Positions 14,771 to 26,111 of a stretch of DNA of 64,000 nucleotides are shown here, in pieces. Below the pieces are notes generated by a model. That model was not told where the DNA came from. It saw nothing but the letters and a program-made list of their open reading frames with translations, and did no database searches. Position 1 is the first letter of the stretch; each line of letters begins with the position of its first letter. The DNA is from Gongronella butleri. Taxonomy: Eukaryota; Mucoromycota; Mucoromycetes; Mucorales; Cunninghamellaceae. The position numbers were made by a program, and so were the translations under genes. Where the stretch lies: positions 1,178,001 to 1,242,000 of the forward strand of contig JAIWZP010000002.1 of the NCBI GenBank assembly GCA_025201375.1, read 5' to 3'.

Positions 14771-15304
14771 GTTGGTCATTTGCGAAGCAATTGCACTTTT
14801 TTTTTTTTACCCATTTCTGGTTGCTCTCGCCAATGTGCATCATTCTTGCTCTCTTTGTATGCCCATAAAGCACTGCGTGGCCTCAACTTTAGCGGTCCCT
14901 CGCACAAACTTGAAGTCTGCTCTATCAGCACAAGCACCCATGCAGCATCAAAGAGACGCGCGTCAAGAGGGCCCTGCACCCGCAATTTGTCACGGAAACC
15001 CACGGAACTCGCGGGTACAAGCCAATTGCGCTCCTGCGTTTTATTTTTATTGTCCAACCCACACGCTGAACACCTTTTACGATTCTGACTAGCATACTTG
15101 CTGCCATTCAGAGTCAAAATTGTTCACTCAAAGCGCAATGCAGCTCTAAATACCGCAAATACCGCAATTCGCGTGTGAGCGCGTCAACCGTGACTTTTTT
15201 GACCATTTTTGTCGGAGTGGTCTCACATCGCATTAAATATCAGCAGTGTGCCTTTGGGGAGAACTCCCCCCCCCCTTTGCAGTCATTTTGGCAGCAAACA
15301 CCCA

Positions 15305-15339
<35 letters not shown>

Positions 15340-15665
15340 ACGGCGCGGGTCATTCCACCACTGGCAAGGGATGATCTCCCTGGCGTGAGATTGGCAAAGC
15401 ACGAAAAAGTTGGCTCGTGCTCGACTCGTCTGACGGATCCACTGATGTGAGCCAAACAATTAGGCAATGCAGCCGAGGCACACTCCTACCCGTGACCAAT
15501 GCACAGCTGATTGCATTCTTTTTTTTTCTTTCTCGAGGGCTTGGCGCCATGCACTCCAAAAGTGGGGTAAAATGCTAAATTCTTTATTTTTGTTACACAC
15601 TTTGGTTTAAAAAAGATGAAAAAGTGGTTGATGATGGATGCAAGAGAGAGAAATAGAGGGCGCGC
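14771..15665. other. Intergenic with 31-nt poly(T) run
   Basis: No convincing gene. 15308-15338 is an uninterrupted T run, preceded by a C-run at 15267-15275. Confidence 0.5.
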
Positions 15666-15965
15666 CTATTCCATGTCAAAGATGCCCTGATCATCGGCAT
15701 GCACATTAATGGTCATGGCGTGAAAAGTTGGCGGAGTGGCCGGTTCGCGCAACGCAAACGACCTGGATGGCGATGGAGTGCGCTGTGGAGATGACGACGA
15801 CGGCAGCGGATGGGTCAGCGACGTTGGCCATGGTGACGGATGACGGCGCGGCAGGCTGCCAACGGTAAAAGATGTGTCGTTTGGCAAGGAAATGGAATTG
15901 TAGGGCACTGGCTTTTTTGGGATGCGGACAGGGAGCGAGGGGGGCGGATCTTTTTGCTTTTCCAT
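15666..15965 (-). CDS. Small Pro/Ser-rich hypothetical protein
   Basis: Single exon from ATG at 15965, 99 aa, basic and rich in Pro, Ser and Thr (RIPKKPVPYNSISLPNDTSF, LPSSSSPQRTPSPSRSF), ending DDQGIFDME. Repeated S/T-P sites suggest a phosphorylated disordered protein. No family recognised. It is divergent from the HCH1 gene with about 290 bp between starts. An upstream spliced exon is possible, so the N-terminus is uncertain. Confidence 0.5.
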   Translation of the reverse strand: MEKQKDPPPSLPVRIPKKPVPYNSISLPNDTSFTVGSLPRRHPSPWPTSLTHPLPSSSSPQRTPSPSRSFALREPATPPTFHAMTINVHADDQGIFDME

Positions 15966-16255
15966 GAGCAACAAAAAGAAAGAGAGAGAGAAAAAAAAAA
16001 AAGAGAACCTAGCATTGTTGCCCCTTTTTTGTCGTCATCATGCCCCCCTTTCCCCATTGCGCAGTTTTGGGAAAGAGGCAACAGCTCATCCGTAGTTGGC
16101 AAAACCTGCTGATGGCACTGCGCATGGGCGCCGTCATTGGATGAGCCAATTGACAAGTTTTTTTTTAAAAGAGGTGCAAGTCACCCGGCAGCCAATAAAA
16201 TCTCGTCAAGAAGCCCCCCTTCAATTTTTTTTCTTTTTCTTTCTCTTTGTTCACC

Positions 16256-17103
16256 ATGTCCAACTGGAAAAACGTCAACAACTGGTAAGTGTGGCATACA
16301 AAAAGCTGCCAAAAGTGGTGTAGGAAGCGATCAACTCATTGTTTTTTTCTTTGATAGGCACTGGTAAGGCTTTTTTTTGTCTCGTTTTTTTTTCGTGGGC
16401 GCCGCCTTTGACATGAATTTGTGTGGGGCATAGGGTCGACAAAAATTGCATGCCATGGGCCAAAACGTACTTTAAAGACAAGTTTGAAGGCTTGCAAGTG
16501 GAAAGCGCCGGCCACACCGTCAGCATTACAAAATTAGATGAATGCACGGGCGATGTCGAGGTTTGCCAGCGCAAGGGCAAGATCATCACTATCTATGACG
16601 TGGTGCTAAAGTATACTTGGCAAGGTAAAAAATCGCAAAATGACACAAAGAAGAGTAAAAAGGCTCATTTTTTTTTTTTTTTTTGTTTTTTCCACGGTAG
16701 GTGTGGCTGCCGATGGCACTACGGCGACTGGCACGCTGCATTACCCCGAGGTTGCCCACGACATGGATGACGATGAGCTGCAGGTAATGGGGGGGGGGCG
16801 GAAATGCAATTTCCTTCTATTTTGCTCACGTTTGTGTGATATAGCCTCAAGTCACGGTGCAAGAGGAAGATACCCTGAGACGCTCACTCCGTGATATTGT
16901 CAAGAAGCAATTGGCGCCCCTGGTGAGCGAGCAATTGGTGCAATTCCACAAGGATTTGATCCATGGTAAACAAAAAGAGATAAAAAAAATGTAAGATTTG
17001 ACCTTTTTTTTCTTTTCAAGCGCACGGCACGGATGTCCACATTGCGGCCGACAAATTGGGTACGGCGGCGCCCCCGCGCGAGGCGACACCTGTTGCCAAA
17101 TAA
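16256..17103 (+). CDS. HCH1: Hsp90 co-chaperone, Hch1/Aha1 N-domain type
   Basis: Six exons: 16256-16284, 16358-16363, 16434-16624, 16701-16783, 16845-16965, 17021-17103; 170 aa. The N-terminus is the Aha1 signature NNWHWVDKNCMPWAKTYF; the family binds the Hsp90 middle domain and stimulates its ATPase. It also shows the expected CQRKGKIITIYDVVLKYTW beta-strand region. The C-terminal AHSA1 domain of Aha1 is absent, so the length is close to yeast Hch1 (about 150 aa). The WHW triplet depends on a 6-nt exon (GCACTG): direct read-through of exon 1 stops at once (TGGTAA), and skipping the exon loses two residues of the motif. Confidence 0.9.
16358..16363 (+). other. 6-nt microexon in HCH1
   Basis: GCACTG lies between AG (16356-16357) and GT (16364-16365). 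With the TG left by exon 1 and the G that opens exon 3 it gives W-H-W, the conserved Aha1 residues. Confidence 0.85.
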
Positions 17104-17311
17104 TGTTTTTTCCCCCGTTTTTTTTTCGCCCTCCCTAGATTTGTCCTTTTTTGCATTTTGAATAAAAAGAGCGCGTATTTATTGAATTTACAGATTTGTC
17201 TGCGTCAAGCAAACAAAAAGGCAGGCGAAATGAGTGGACGCCGGGCAAAAAGGAGGGAATGGAATGGGGTAAAAATGAAAGGATGGGGGAATCAAATAGG
17301 TACTTTTTGGA

Positions 17312-18851
17312 TTAGGCGTGTGTCAAGGATGGCTGATTAAGGAATTGAGACCTGTCGTAGACCACATACACTTTGACGCTCTCGCGCAAAAGGTGGGTTG
17401 CATGATGCAGTAATGGCTACACGAAAAAGGCAATTGATCAGCAAAATGTGTTGAAAAGGGAGGCGCGCGGGGCAAGTGTGTCAGGGAGAGGGTGCTTACC
17501 AGGGACTGGTGCTGCGTCCAGTAATAGAGGGCGTCGGTGACAATGTGATCCGAGACCACCAGGCACCGCGGATCGTCGTTTTGTGGCCGTTTTGCGTGTG
17601 GCGACAGCTTGAGCGAAACGTAAAAGGTAAAACCAAACATTTTGAGCATTGTTTGATCCAGGGCACAGCCCTGCGGGTCGCGGATGGGCGTCTTTAGCTG
17701 TGATGTCATGACAACACGTAAAACGGCCTTGGCATGGCCTGTTGACGAATCGACGGCATTGAACAGCCGGAAGGCATTGATCATTGTCTTTGAGTAGATG
17801 ATTTCATTGAGCTGATACGTCCTCGTGAGCAAGCCGCGCAAGCCGTTGATTTTCTGGTCAAGGAAACAAAAAAAAAAAAAAGACATGAGCTGCTTTTTTT
17901 TTAACACTTTTCACACTTTTTTTTTTTACCTTTTGAACGTGGATAAGGGGTGGCAATGGCAATGGGTTCTCAATGGTGGATTGTTGTTGCTGATGGTGCG
18001 TTTGTGACTGGTGCTGCGGTTGTTGGGGCGAGTGGGGAGGTGTAACAAACAAAAACGAGCTGTCTTGGACGTGATTATCGATGATTGAGGAAAGGGTGGA
18101 GGATGAATCGTATGAATCGGTAGATCGGCGCAGTGTGGCTGTGATTAGCTCCTCTGCAAAGGTGACTTTGCGCTGTTTCTTTGGAATGGTTGTCGTCGAG
18201 GGCGGTGATGGGGGCATTGGGCACGTTGGCGCGACGGGATCGTAATAGTAGGCTGTGGTCGCGTAGATTGTGTCGTGATTTGGTCTTTTTACAAAGGGAG
18301 ACGCGTCTGGGGAGCTATCCTCGGGCGTGTCGGGGAACGTCAGGGACACCGTGTCGCTGTCGCTGTCGCTGTCGCGTTCCTCGGTGCTATGGACGCAACC
18401 CTTGGTGTCCTTGTCGCCATCGGAAGGCGACGATGATGGCGACGGAGACGTGGAGATGGGCGAAACAGGCGAAACAGGCAATGAAGGCGATGCAGGTGGA
18501 ATTGGCGAGCAAAGCGTCGAGTGCAAGGATGAAATCGATGTGCAAGGGGACAATGGAGCATTGTTGTCCATCATGTTGTCCTTTGCAATAGAAGTATCGT
18601 CCTTGGAGTTGGTCTTTGCGTCATCATCATCGCTGTCCGGTGTCCCTAACATGTTCAAGTTGATGTGAGCTTGACAGTACCTCCTTTTTTTTTTTTTTTT
18701 TTTTTTTTTTACCCATTCTCTGCTCCAATTGGCGCATGGTGAATTGGAGCTTTGACGACAAATTGATAATGTGTGCGTATTTTTCGCGGTCATACTCTTT
18801 AGGTAGGCGTGAGGCGAGAGTTTTCATTTGTGTCGTAGACAGGTCGGGCAT
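17312..18851 (-). CDS. Unidentified protein, 445 aa, disordered centre
   Basis: Four exons: 18851-18713, 18669-17930, 17853-17500, 17416-17312; in frame throughout. N-terminal helical segment (EYDREKYAHIINLSSKLQFT) that may form a coiled coil, then a long acidic Ser/Thr/Pro-rich region with polyGln/His, a KKQRKVTFAEEL patch, and a compact C-terminal part (INGLRGLLTRTYQLNEIIYS; TFYVSLKLSPH; CLVVSDHIVTDALYYWTQHQ; ESVKVYVVYDRSQF). The C-terminal 150 residues look like a conserved folded domain, but I do not recognise it. Introns carry A-runs after the donor (26 T on the + strand at 18685-18710). Confidence 0.8.
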
Positions 18852-19289
18852 GATAGCATGTCCAGCTTGAAGAAAAGAGAGGAACGAGAGTAAAAAGAGT
18901 GGACGGGGTGGGAAGAAAAGAGAGAAAAAGGGAGCCGAGTGCCCTTTTGACGTTGGTTTTATGCAAAAGCATTGAAACCCCGCCGCCAAATAGGGAGGCG
19001 TTCCATTTTTCGAGACAGGACAATGAGAAGAATGAGAACCGGAGCGCGCGGCGGTCTCCTTGGCCAACTCAATCCATGAATGAAATGAAATTTGCTTAAT
19101 CGATTGCATATTTGTGTAAACCATACGATCAATTTAATCATTTCTGCATAAAAAAACAAGACATAAGGAGACGCGTAAAAAAAAAATAGAGACAAAGAAA
19201 CATAAGCAATTGGCCATGAGATCGCTTCAACATAAGAAAAAGGGGAAAAAAGGGGAATGGGAAGGCAATAAAGCATAAGAAAGATAGAG

Positions 19290-20012
<723 letters not shown>

Positions 20013-20827
20013 AGCAAATGTGACAATAATAATACAGACAAGGAAAGGAGATGAACAAAAAAAAAAAAAGAAAAACAAAAAGGGAGGAAAGACGTAATGA
20101 GACCGAGCAAGGCGGATGGCATTATATTAAAAAGCCATGCAAAAAGGGTTAGGGAGCTGTCATCCACCCGGCAAGGGATGAAAAGGATGATCCTATGGGG
20201 CAAAAGGGAAAAAAAAGTGGGATTTACGCTACCCATGAGTACCAGAGAGAGAGAAAAAAGGGAGGGAACGCCTGCCAGGGCTCGTTTCAAATAGACATGC
20301 ACAAGATGACACGCACGCATCACACTGACGCGTCCCAAATCCATCTGCTTGCCCGAGGAGCTGCTCTAAAAATGATCTCATTGGATGCGGGCATAGATGC
20401 AATGCTGCCGCGAATTTTAATGTACATGCTGTACATCTTTTGTGAGGAAAAAAACAAAAAAAAACAAAAAAAACAAAAAAAGTAAAGAGACCCACCTCCT
20501 GGGATCATCCATCACGCACATCACGCGCATGACACGCTCCTTTTTCATCGACATGGGGCCAGGAGGCTCATCCTGCATGGCCCATCTTGTTTGCAGATCG
20601 CAATGCTTTTCATTTCTCAAAACTCTCTGGTACAGATCATGATGGCTCTCCCTTTTTTTTTTTCTTTTTTTTCTTTTGCCATGCTCTCCTATTATTGCAG
20701 ACATCAAGTTGCATTTTGACCTGGCACAGACATTCTGACACGTCTGTCTGCTCCTGCGCAAAGGCTGGGGAATCTCCTTTTTTCAATCAGAAGTCTTGTT
20801 TATATGTGCATGAGACGAATGATACAC
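20013..20827. other. Intergenic, no gene recognised
   Basis: Low-complexity A-, T- and GA-rich tracts; open frames here are mostly homopolymer-driven. Confidence 0.5.
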
Positions 20828-22085
20828 CTAATCCGTGCTGCTCAAGTAGATTTGCTCGACTTCCTGAGGCGAGCTAGCCTCGAACCCGAGCTTGCGCGCC
20901 ATACTATGACAAAAAGTACAAAAAAGGTGAGCAAACAAACAAAAAAAAAAAAAAAAAAAGACAAAAGTTTCTTTTTTTGCTTTTTCTTTTTCATTTCAAT
21001 GTTTCTCGCTTTGGCCTCCTTACCCATCCGAGATGTCGTGAACCCAGGCATGGACAGTGAGCTTTTGGTTGCGTTTCCAGGCGTCTTGCACGATGGTCGA
21101 ATGGCAGACATTTTGAGCCGAGTGGATGGCATTGTATTCGACCAGGCGGCGGATGCGTTCTTCTTCCGTCGTGGCTTCATTGACCTTGGTCTCGTTCACT
21201 GTAAAAAAAAAAAGGGGAGGGGGAGAGGGCAGGCGTGAGAAAGGGGGACCAGGAGAAGGATTTTTCTTTCTTTTCCGGGGCAACTTGCATCGATAAACGT
21301 CCTTGATGTTGCGCAGCCAATTGTCGATCAAGCCCACCTGCTTGCGGCTGTAAGCCGTGGCGACACCACCGCAATAGTAATGTCCTAATCAGGTAAAAAT
21401 CAAAAAATGAGCTTTTCGCTCAATTTCGCACATCCAGACCATTTCACTAAATCGTAATTGTATACAACCCAATACGCACAATCCGTGCGAGTTTCCAACG
21501 CTCAATTGTTCACATCTACCCCAAAAGGCCGCGTTTTTACGCTCAATGACGCTCAATGGCTTTATACTGCGCTCCACTGCGCTCCCGTTGTGCTCAATTC
21601 CACGCGTTTCCATCTCTTGCTCACGCGCAATGCACGCTCCAAGGGATCTTACCGCAAACAACAATGTGCTCAATCTTGAGAACTTCGACGGCATATTGCA
21701 AGACGGACAAGCAGCTCATGTCGGTATGAGTGACGACATTGGCAATGTTGCGATGGACAAAGACCTCGCCGGGGCCGAGCTGGAGCACTTGGTTGGCGGG
21801 CACACGCGAATCCGAGCAGCCTAAACGTCAAAAAAAGCAAAAAAAAAAAAGGCAAAATCAGCGCTTTCCGACATTTAATCGCGTCGATTGGGTACCAATC
21901 CAGAGAATCTTGGGGCTTTGGCCCAGGGCCATGTCTTTGAAAAAGTTGGGATCGGCTTCCGTCACGGCCTTTGCCCACGTGTGGTTCTTTTCAAGCACCT
22001 TGTCCAGGTTGACGTCCGACGAGTCAAACTTGGCGTGCACATAGTTGGCGTGGCAGGCAGAGACGAGCTGTTCCTGGTTAGACAT
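20828..22085 (-). CDS. NCE103: Beta-carbonic anhydrase
   Basis: Five exons: 22085-21896, 21820-21653, 21384-21289, 21198-21024, 20903-20828; 705 nt, 234 aa, normal for fungal beta-class enzymes. Interconverts CO2 and bicarbonate, usually in cytosol or mitochondria, supplying bicarbonate to carboxylases. Zinc ligands and active site visible: [11 protein letters not shown] (Cys, Asp-Arg dyad), VHRNIAN, and GHYYCGGV (His, Cys). No N-terminal targeting peptide is obvious. The third intron (21288-21199) fits only as GC-AG with donor GCAAGT, giving DVYRL-NETK in frame. Confidence 0.93.
21199..21288 (-). other. GC-AG intron in carbonic anhydrase
   Basis: Donor GCAAGT at 21288-21283, acceptor CAG ending at 21199. 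No GT within reach gives the right phase; the GC site joins phase 1 to phase 1 and yields an aligned protein. Confidence 0.75.
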
Positions 22086-22208
22086 GGTGGTGTTTAAACT
22101 GGTGGGTAGTATGAAAGGAAAAGTAAAAAAGAAAAAAAAAAAAGGTTGGGGATCTGCAGAAAAACCCATCATTTTATTCATCAATTCAAGCGGCGCCAGG
22201 CTCTAAAA

Positions 22209-23542
22209 TCAGAGACCATCGAAAAAGGAAGTCGCGTCGTTGTTTGCGCATTGTGCATCTGATTTCAGCTGGTCATCGTCTGTTGCACCGTCATCGTCCG
22301 AGGAAAACAGGTCATTGAGGTCCCAAAAGCGCAGAGTCATATCGTGTCCGCAGCTGCCTAGCCACGGCGCGGCTTTTGCCATTCTCAATCTCTCGACGGC
22401 AAAGTCCTCGCCATGATCACCCAGCACGCCCTCGAATTGATGCTGTGGCGACACGGACACGACGCGGACCAGCCCGTCGCTGCTGCCTGTGCAGATTGTG
22501 TCGTCATCCAGGGTGCATAGCGTGTCCACGGATGATGGATGGCCCACCCACTTGTCTTTGAGATGCCGCGCGTCCTTGTCGAAAAAATAGAGCGCGCCGC
22601 TCTGCGATCCCGCCACCACTTGCGTTTGGTCCTGCACAGACCCTAGGCAGAGCAATTCGTCGTCCAGCGCGTCTGTCGTGCGCACAGCCTTGTCCAACTT
22701 TCGTACATCTAGCACAGAAAGGCACCCATCCCCTCTTTATAAAAAACACGTCATTTGTTGACACGCGATCACGTGAGTTAGGCTTGGTTTTTTTTTTTTT
22801 ACCCGCTGGCTATAAGCTGATGCGTCTTTTCCACAAACAAAAAATCCGAAATAAAGTCATCGTGGCCATGGCATTGTTGTGTAATGTTTGGGCGGTCACG
22901 CATATCCCAGAGCTGTGTGTAGGAAAAAAAAGGTCAGAGTCCTCCAAAACACGCGGAATTCGCTTACTTTGATGACACCTTCGTCATCCCCCGTGGCAAT
23001 GAGATGCTGATTGAGCGCGTGGATGCGATTGATCGGGTATCTTCATGGAAAAGAAAGTATGAGCCTTTTTCCCTATTTTTTCATATTTTCTTTCTTTCTT
23101 TTCTTTCTTTTTTTTTTTTTACTTGTGCGCCTTGGGTATATTAAGCAGAATGCGGCCGGACGCGGTGTCCACGGACCGAATGGCCTTGTCGCGAGAGATG
23201 GTCAGCACCACTGGAACAGAAAACAAAAAATGGCGAGGTTTCAGCGTATTTGCCTCCTTTTTCCAGCCATTTTTTTTTGTCTACCTGCGCCGTCCTGATG
23301 AAACTCGACGCCTCGACAAGATTTTTTAGACAGTCGTGTGGCCCACTTTAGCTCGTTTCCTTGGTAACTTTTTTTAAAAAAAAGCGTCAGTTTCTCGAAA
23401 ATAAAGAAAAAACGCGGCTATATTACCAATGGATAAACCCGGTGATAAGGCCCGCAACCACCAGGTTGTTGGACGGGTGGAAACCAAAGTCAAACACAGG
23501 GTCTGTAAAGGAGATGGTGCTTGGTATCTTTGGAGGAGGCAT
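22209..23542 (-). CDS. JIP5: WD40 protein JIP5/WDR55, ribosome biogenesis
   Basis: Six exons: 23542-23427, 23367-23285, 23210-23123, 23040-22968, 22912-22803, 22734-22209; 331 aa. WD40 repeats are recognisable: DPVFDFGFHPSNNLVVAGLI, SVDTASGRILLN, IATGDDEGVIKLWDMR, IASGGGDGCLSVLDVR, TICTGSSDGLVRVV and CGHDMTLRFWDL. Order, length and acidic C-terminus (SSDDDGATDDD) match JIP5/WDR55, a nucleolar factor for large-subunit rRNA processing. The exon 2 and exon 6 acceptors were chosen because nearer AGs put stops or lose the WD repeat. Divergently paired with PA2G4, 174 bp between starts. Confidence 0.88.
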
Positions 23543-23716
23543 AAAAGATGGTTCATGCGGTGAAAAATGCAAGAAAAAGAGAGAGGCGTGCAGAACGGGC
23601 TTTGAATTAAAAAGTGGCTTGCGGAGGCGCAGATTTCAAAATGGCCTTTTGACCTTTTTTTTTTTTTCATCCTCGCTCTCTTTTTTTCTTCACTTTACTC
23701 TTTTAGATCTGCAATT
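23543..23716. promoter_or_regulatory. Shared divergent promoter region JIP5/PA2G4
   Basis: Only 174 bp separate the two start codons, so the promoters must overlap. Contains a T-rich tract at about 23656-23692. No specific element identified. Confidence 0.6.
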
Positions 23717-25158
23717 ATGGCGTCCATGGAGCTTACGACGTCGTATCCCCCCTCGAAATTCCAAACCGACAATGACCTGTCCTCTGAGGCTGTCGTGGAA
23801 AAGTACAAGAGTGCGGCCTTGGTTGTCAATTGTACGTTTTTTTTGCCGTCCTTTTTCGTTTTCTTCGTGCTTACACCTTTTTTAAATTCATAGCCGTGCT
23901 TCCCATGGTGCTTGCGCGTGTGGCGGTTGGCATTTCTGTTTGCGACTTGTGTCAATATGGTGATGATTTGTTGGAAGGCTTGGTAATTTTTTTTTTTTTT
24001 TTTTTTTTTTTTTTGCAAAACGCGAGGAAGCGAGGAAGCGAGGAATTTGGCTGATTTTTCATGATTTTTCAAGGCATTGGCGCAATTCAAGAATACGGAC
24101 CGAGGCATTGCGATGCCCACTTGCGTGACGGTGAACCAATACGTGCAATACATGTCGCCACTTGCGGATGAGAACGATCAGCACCTCAAGGAGGGCGATG
24201 TTGTGAAAATTGAGCTTGGTGTGCATATTGATGGGTATATTTCGACGGCGGCGCACACGGTGGCGGTGCTTTCTCAACCACAGCAGCCATTGATGGGTCC
24301 TGGTGCCGATGTGATTTGCGCCACGCACTATGCCCACGAAGCCGTGCTCCAGATGCTCAAGCCGGGCGTCAAGGCGTCGCAATTGACGACGCTTGTCACG
24401 GAAATCGCGGCTTATTTCCGCTGCAAGCCTGTGGAAAACACGTACTCGTCGCTGATCAAGCGATTTGTGCTGCGTGCGGGTCAAGATGTCGAGAACGCGT
24501 TTGCGGCCGATATGCTTGTTCAGGATTTGGAAAAGTTTGATTTCGAGATCCAGGCAAACCAAGCGTATCAGATCAACATTTTGCTCACATCTGGCGACGG
24601 CAAGACCAAGCAATCCGAGTACAAGCCATTTGTGTACCAGCGCGACGTGAACAAGAGCTACCAGCTCAAGATGAAGGCTGCGCGTGCGGCGTACAATGTG
24701 ATCAATAGCAAGTATACCGTGTTCCCCTTCTCGACGCGTGCCTTGCCCAACAGCCAGACGCGTCTCGGTCTCGCGTCCCTCGTCCAACACGATCTGATCA
24801 CCGCATTGCCCGTCCTTCGCTCATCCGGCGCAAAGGACAAGGTCGCCCAATTCAAATCCACCGTCCTCGTCTCAAACACCAATCTCTTGCGCCTGACCCT
24901 GCCCCAAACACTGCCATTTGTCCACTCTCAATACTGCATACCCCAAAACACACAGGCCGCCCAATTGCTCTCGGCGCCATCCGCCATCCAACACCCCAAC
25001 CACCCCAAGAATATGCCCTCCGTGGATGTCACCTTTGGCGCGCGTCGTGTCGAGGTAACACATTGGAAAAAAAAAGATGGCGTGTGATTTTAACCTTTTT
25101 TTATTTATTTTTTGATTTCTCCTTGCAGACCGATGATGTGGACATGGATATGGAATAG
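23717..25158 (+). CDS. PA2G4: Proliferation-associated protein PA2G4/EBP1-like
   Basis: Four exons: 23717-23831, 23894-23982, 24074-25054, 25129-25158; 404 aa, close to human PA2G4 (394). Methionine-aminopeptidase (pita-bread, M24) fold without the full metal-ligand set. Features: N-terminal MASMELTTSYPPSKFQTDND, YKSAALVVN, CVSVN-equivalent TCVTVNQYVQYMSP, GDVVKIELGVHIDGYI, and a C-terminus with basic and acidic clusters. The family binds 60S pre-ribosomes and rRNA. Pairs with JIP5, also a 60S biogenesis factor, at a shared promoter. Confidence 0.92.
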
Positions 25159-26020
25159 AGCGCCGTTCCCAGCCTCTCGTCACTCCCTCGTCACTCTCTC
25201 TTTTTATTTTCCCGCCTTCATTTCTCATTGCATCTTTTTGTCTAGAACCTTTTTTGCATCCAAATGGATTGTCATGATCACGACGCCTCATCTCTTTTTC
25301 TTTTCTTTGATTCTTTTGCATCCTCTTGGGATCACCCTCCTCTCTTTTTTCTTTGCTTTCTTCTCTGTATACTTTTATAAAAAATGCCCGTGGCATCGAT
25401 CGCATTTTCATAAAACTAGATCTTTCGATCATCTGTACGCCCCCCAGGTCTTTTTTTCCCCGCCCCCATCTTTCCAGCTGCAGGACCAACAACTTGTGCG
25501 TCCCGCGGCCTGAACCCAAATCGGCGCGTTGCGACTCTAAAACGAGGTCCCTGACACCCTGATGACCTGATTCAGGACATCAGGGAACAAAAAATAAGGT
25601 TGTCGTGCCTTTTTTTTCTTTTCAATTCGTGCACGCATTGAGCGGCCGACTTGGCCTGGGGACGCAACTTGAGTGTGCTCTTCGTGTCACCTTTATTCCC
25701 ATTTAATTTTGTGTTCATTCGTTACTTTTTTTTTTTTTTTTTTTTTTTTCCCTGGGACGCCGCGGTAACCCCATTGCCCTTGTTTGGCCAACCGCGCAAA
25801 TCTTGCTGACAATAAATCAATGCCGACGCGTATTTCCCCTTTTTTTCATAAAGTTGATGAGGTAAGGGCTCACGGGATGGCGCGGGTAAGCATTTCGTGG
25901 TCTTTTAAGGCACATCTTGAAGCGTTGCAAAGAGATAATGACAAATGGAGGTACCAGCCAAGCTCAATTGATGCACCGCAACCAAGCAATCCTTTTCGAG
26001 ACGCGATACCGCGTGTGGGG
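25159..26020. other. 3' flank of PA2G4 and GH5 upstream region
   Basis: No gene recognised; T/C-rich 3' flank and a T-run at 25728-25749. Confidence 0.5.
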
Positions 26021-26025
26021 CTGGC

Positions 26026-26033
26026 TATAAAAA
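26026..26033 (+). promoter_or_regulatory. TATA box of GH5 copy 1
   Basis: TATAAAAA about 80 nt upstream of the ATG at 26112. Confidence 0.6.
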
Positions 26034-26111
26034 GGGGGATCAGCATCCGTAGACTCCTTTTTTTTTTCTCTCTACACAACGCACTCTTCTTTTTTTTTTC
26101 TGGACAAAAAG

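Noticed and set aside
24059..24790. 243-codon open frame on the minus strand inside PA2G4
   Set aside because: Exact antisense of a firmly identified coding exon; composition (Arg/Leu/His-rich) is typical of a shadow frame.
25728..25749. Long T-runs as Pol III terminators or poly(A)-derived retrocopy tails
   Set aside because: T- and A-runs are common throughout this genome's introns and spacers, and no adjacent Pol III gene or intronless retrocopy is recognisable.
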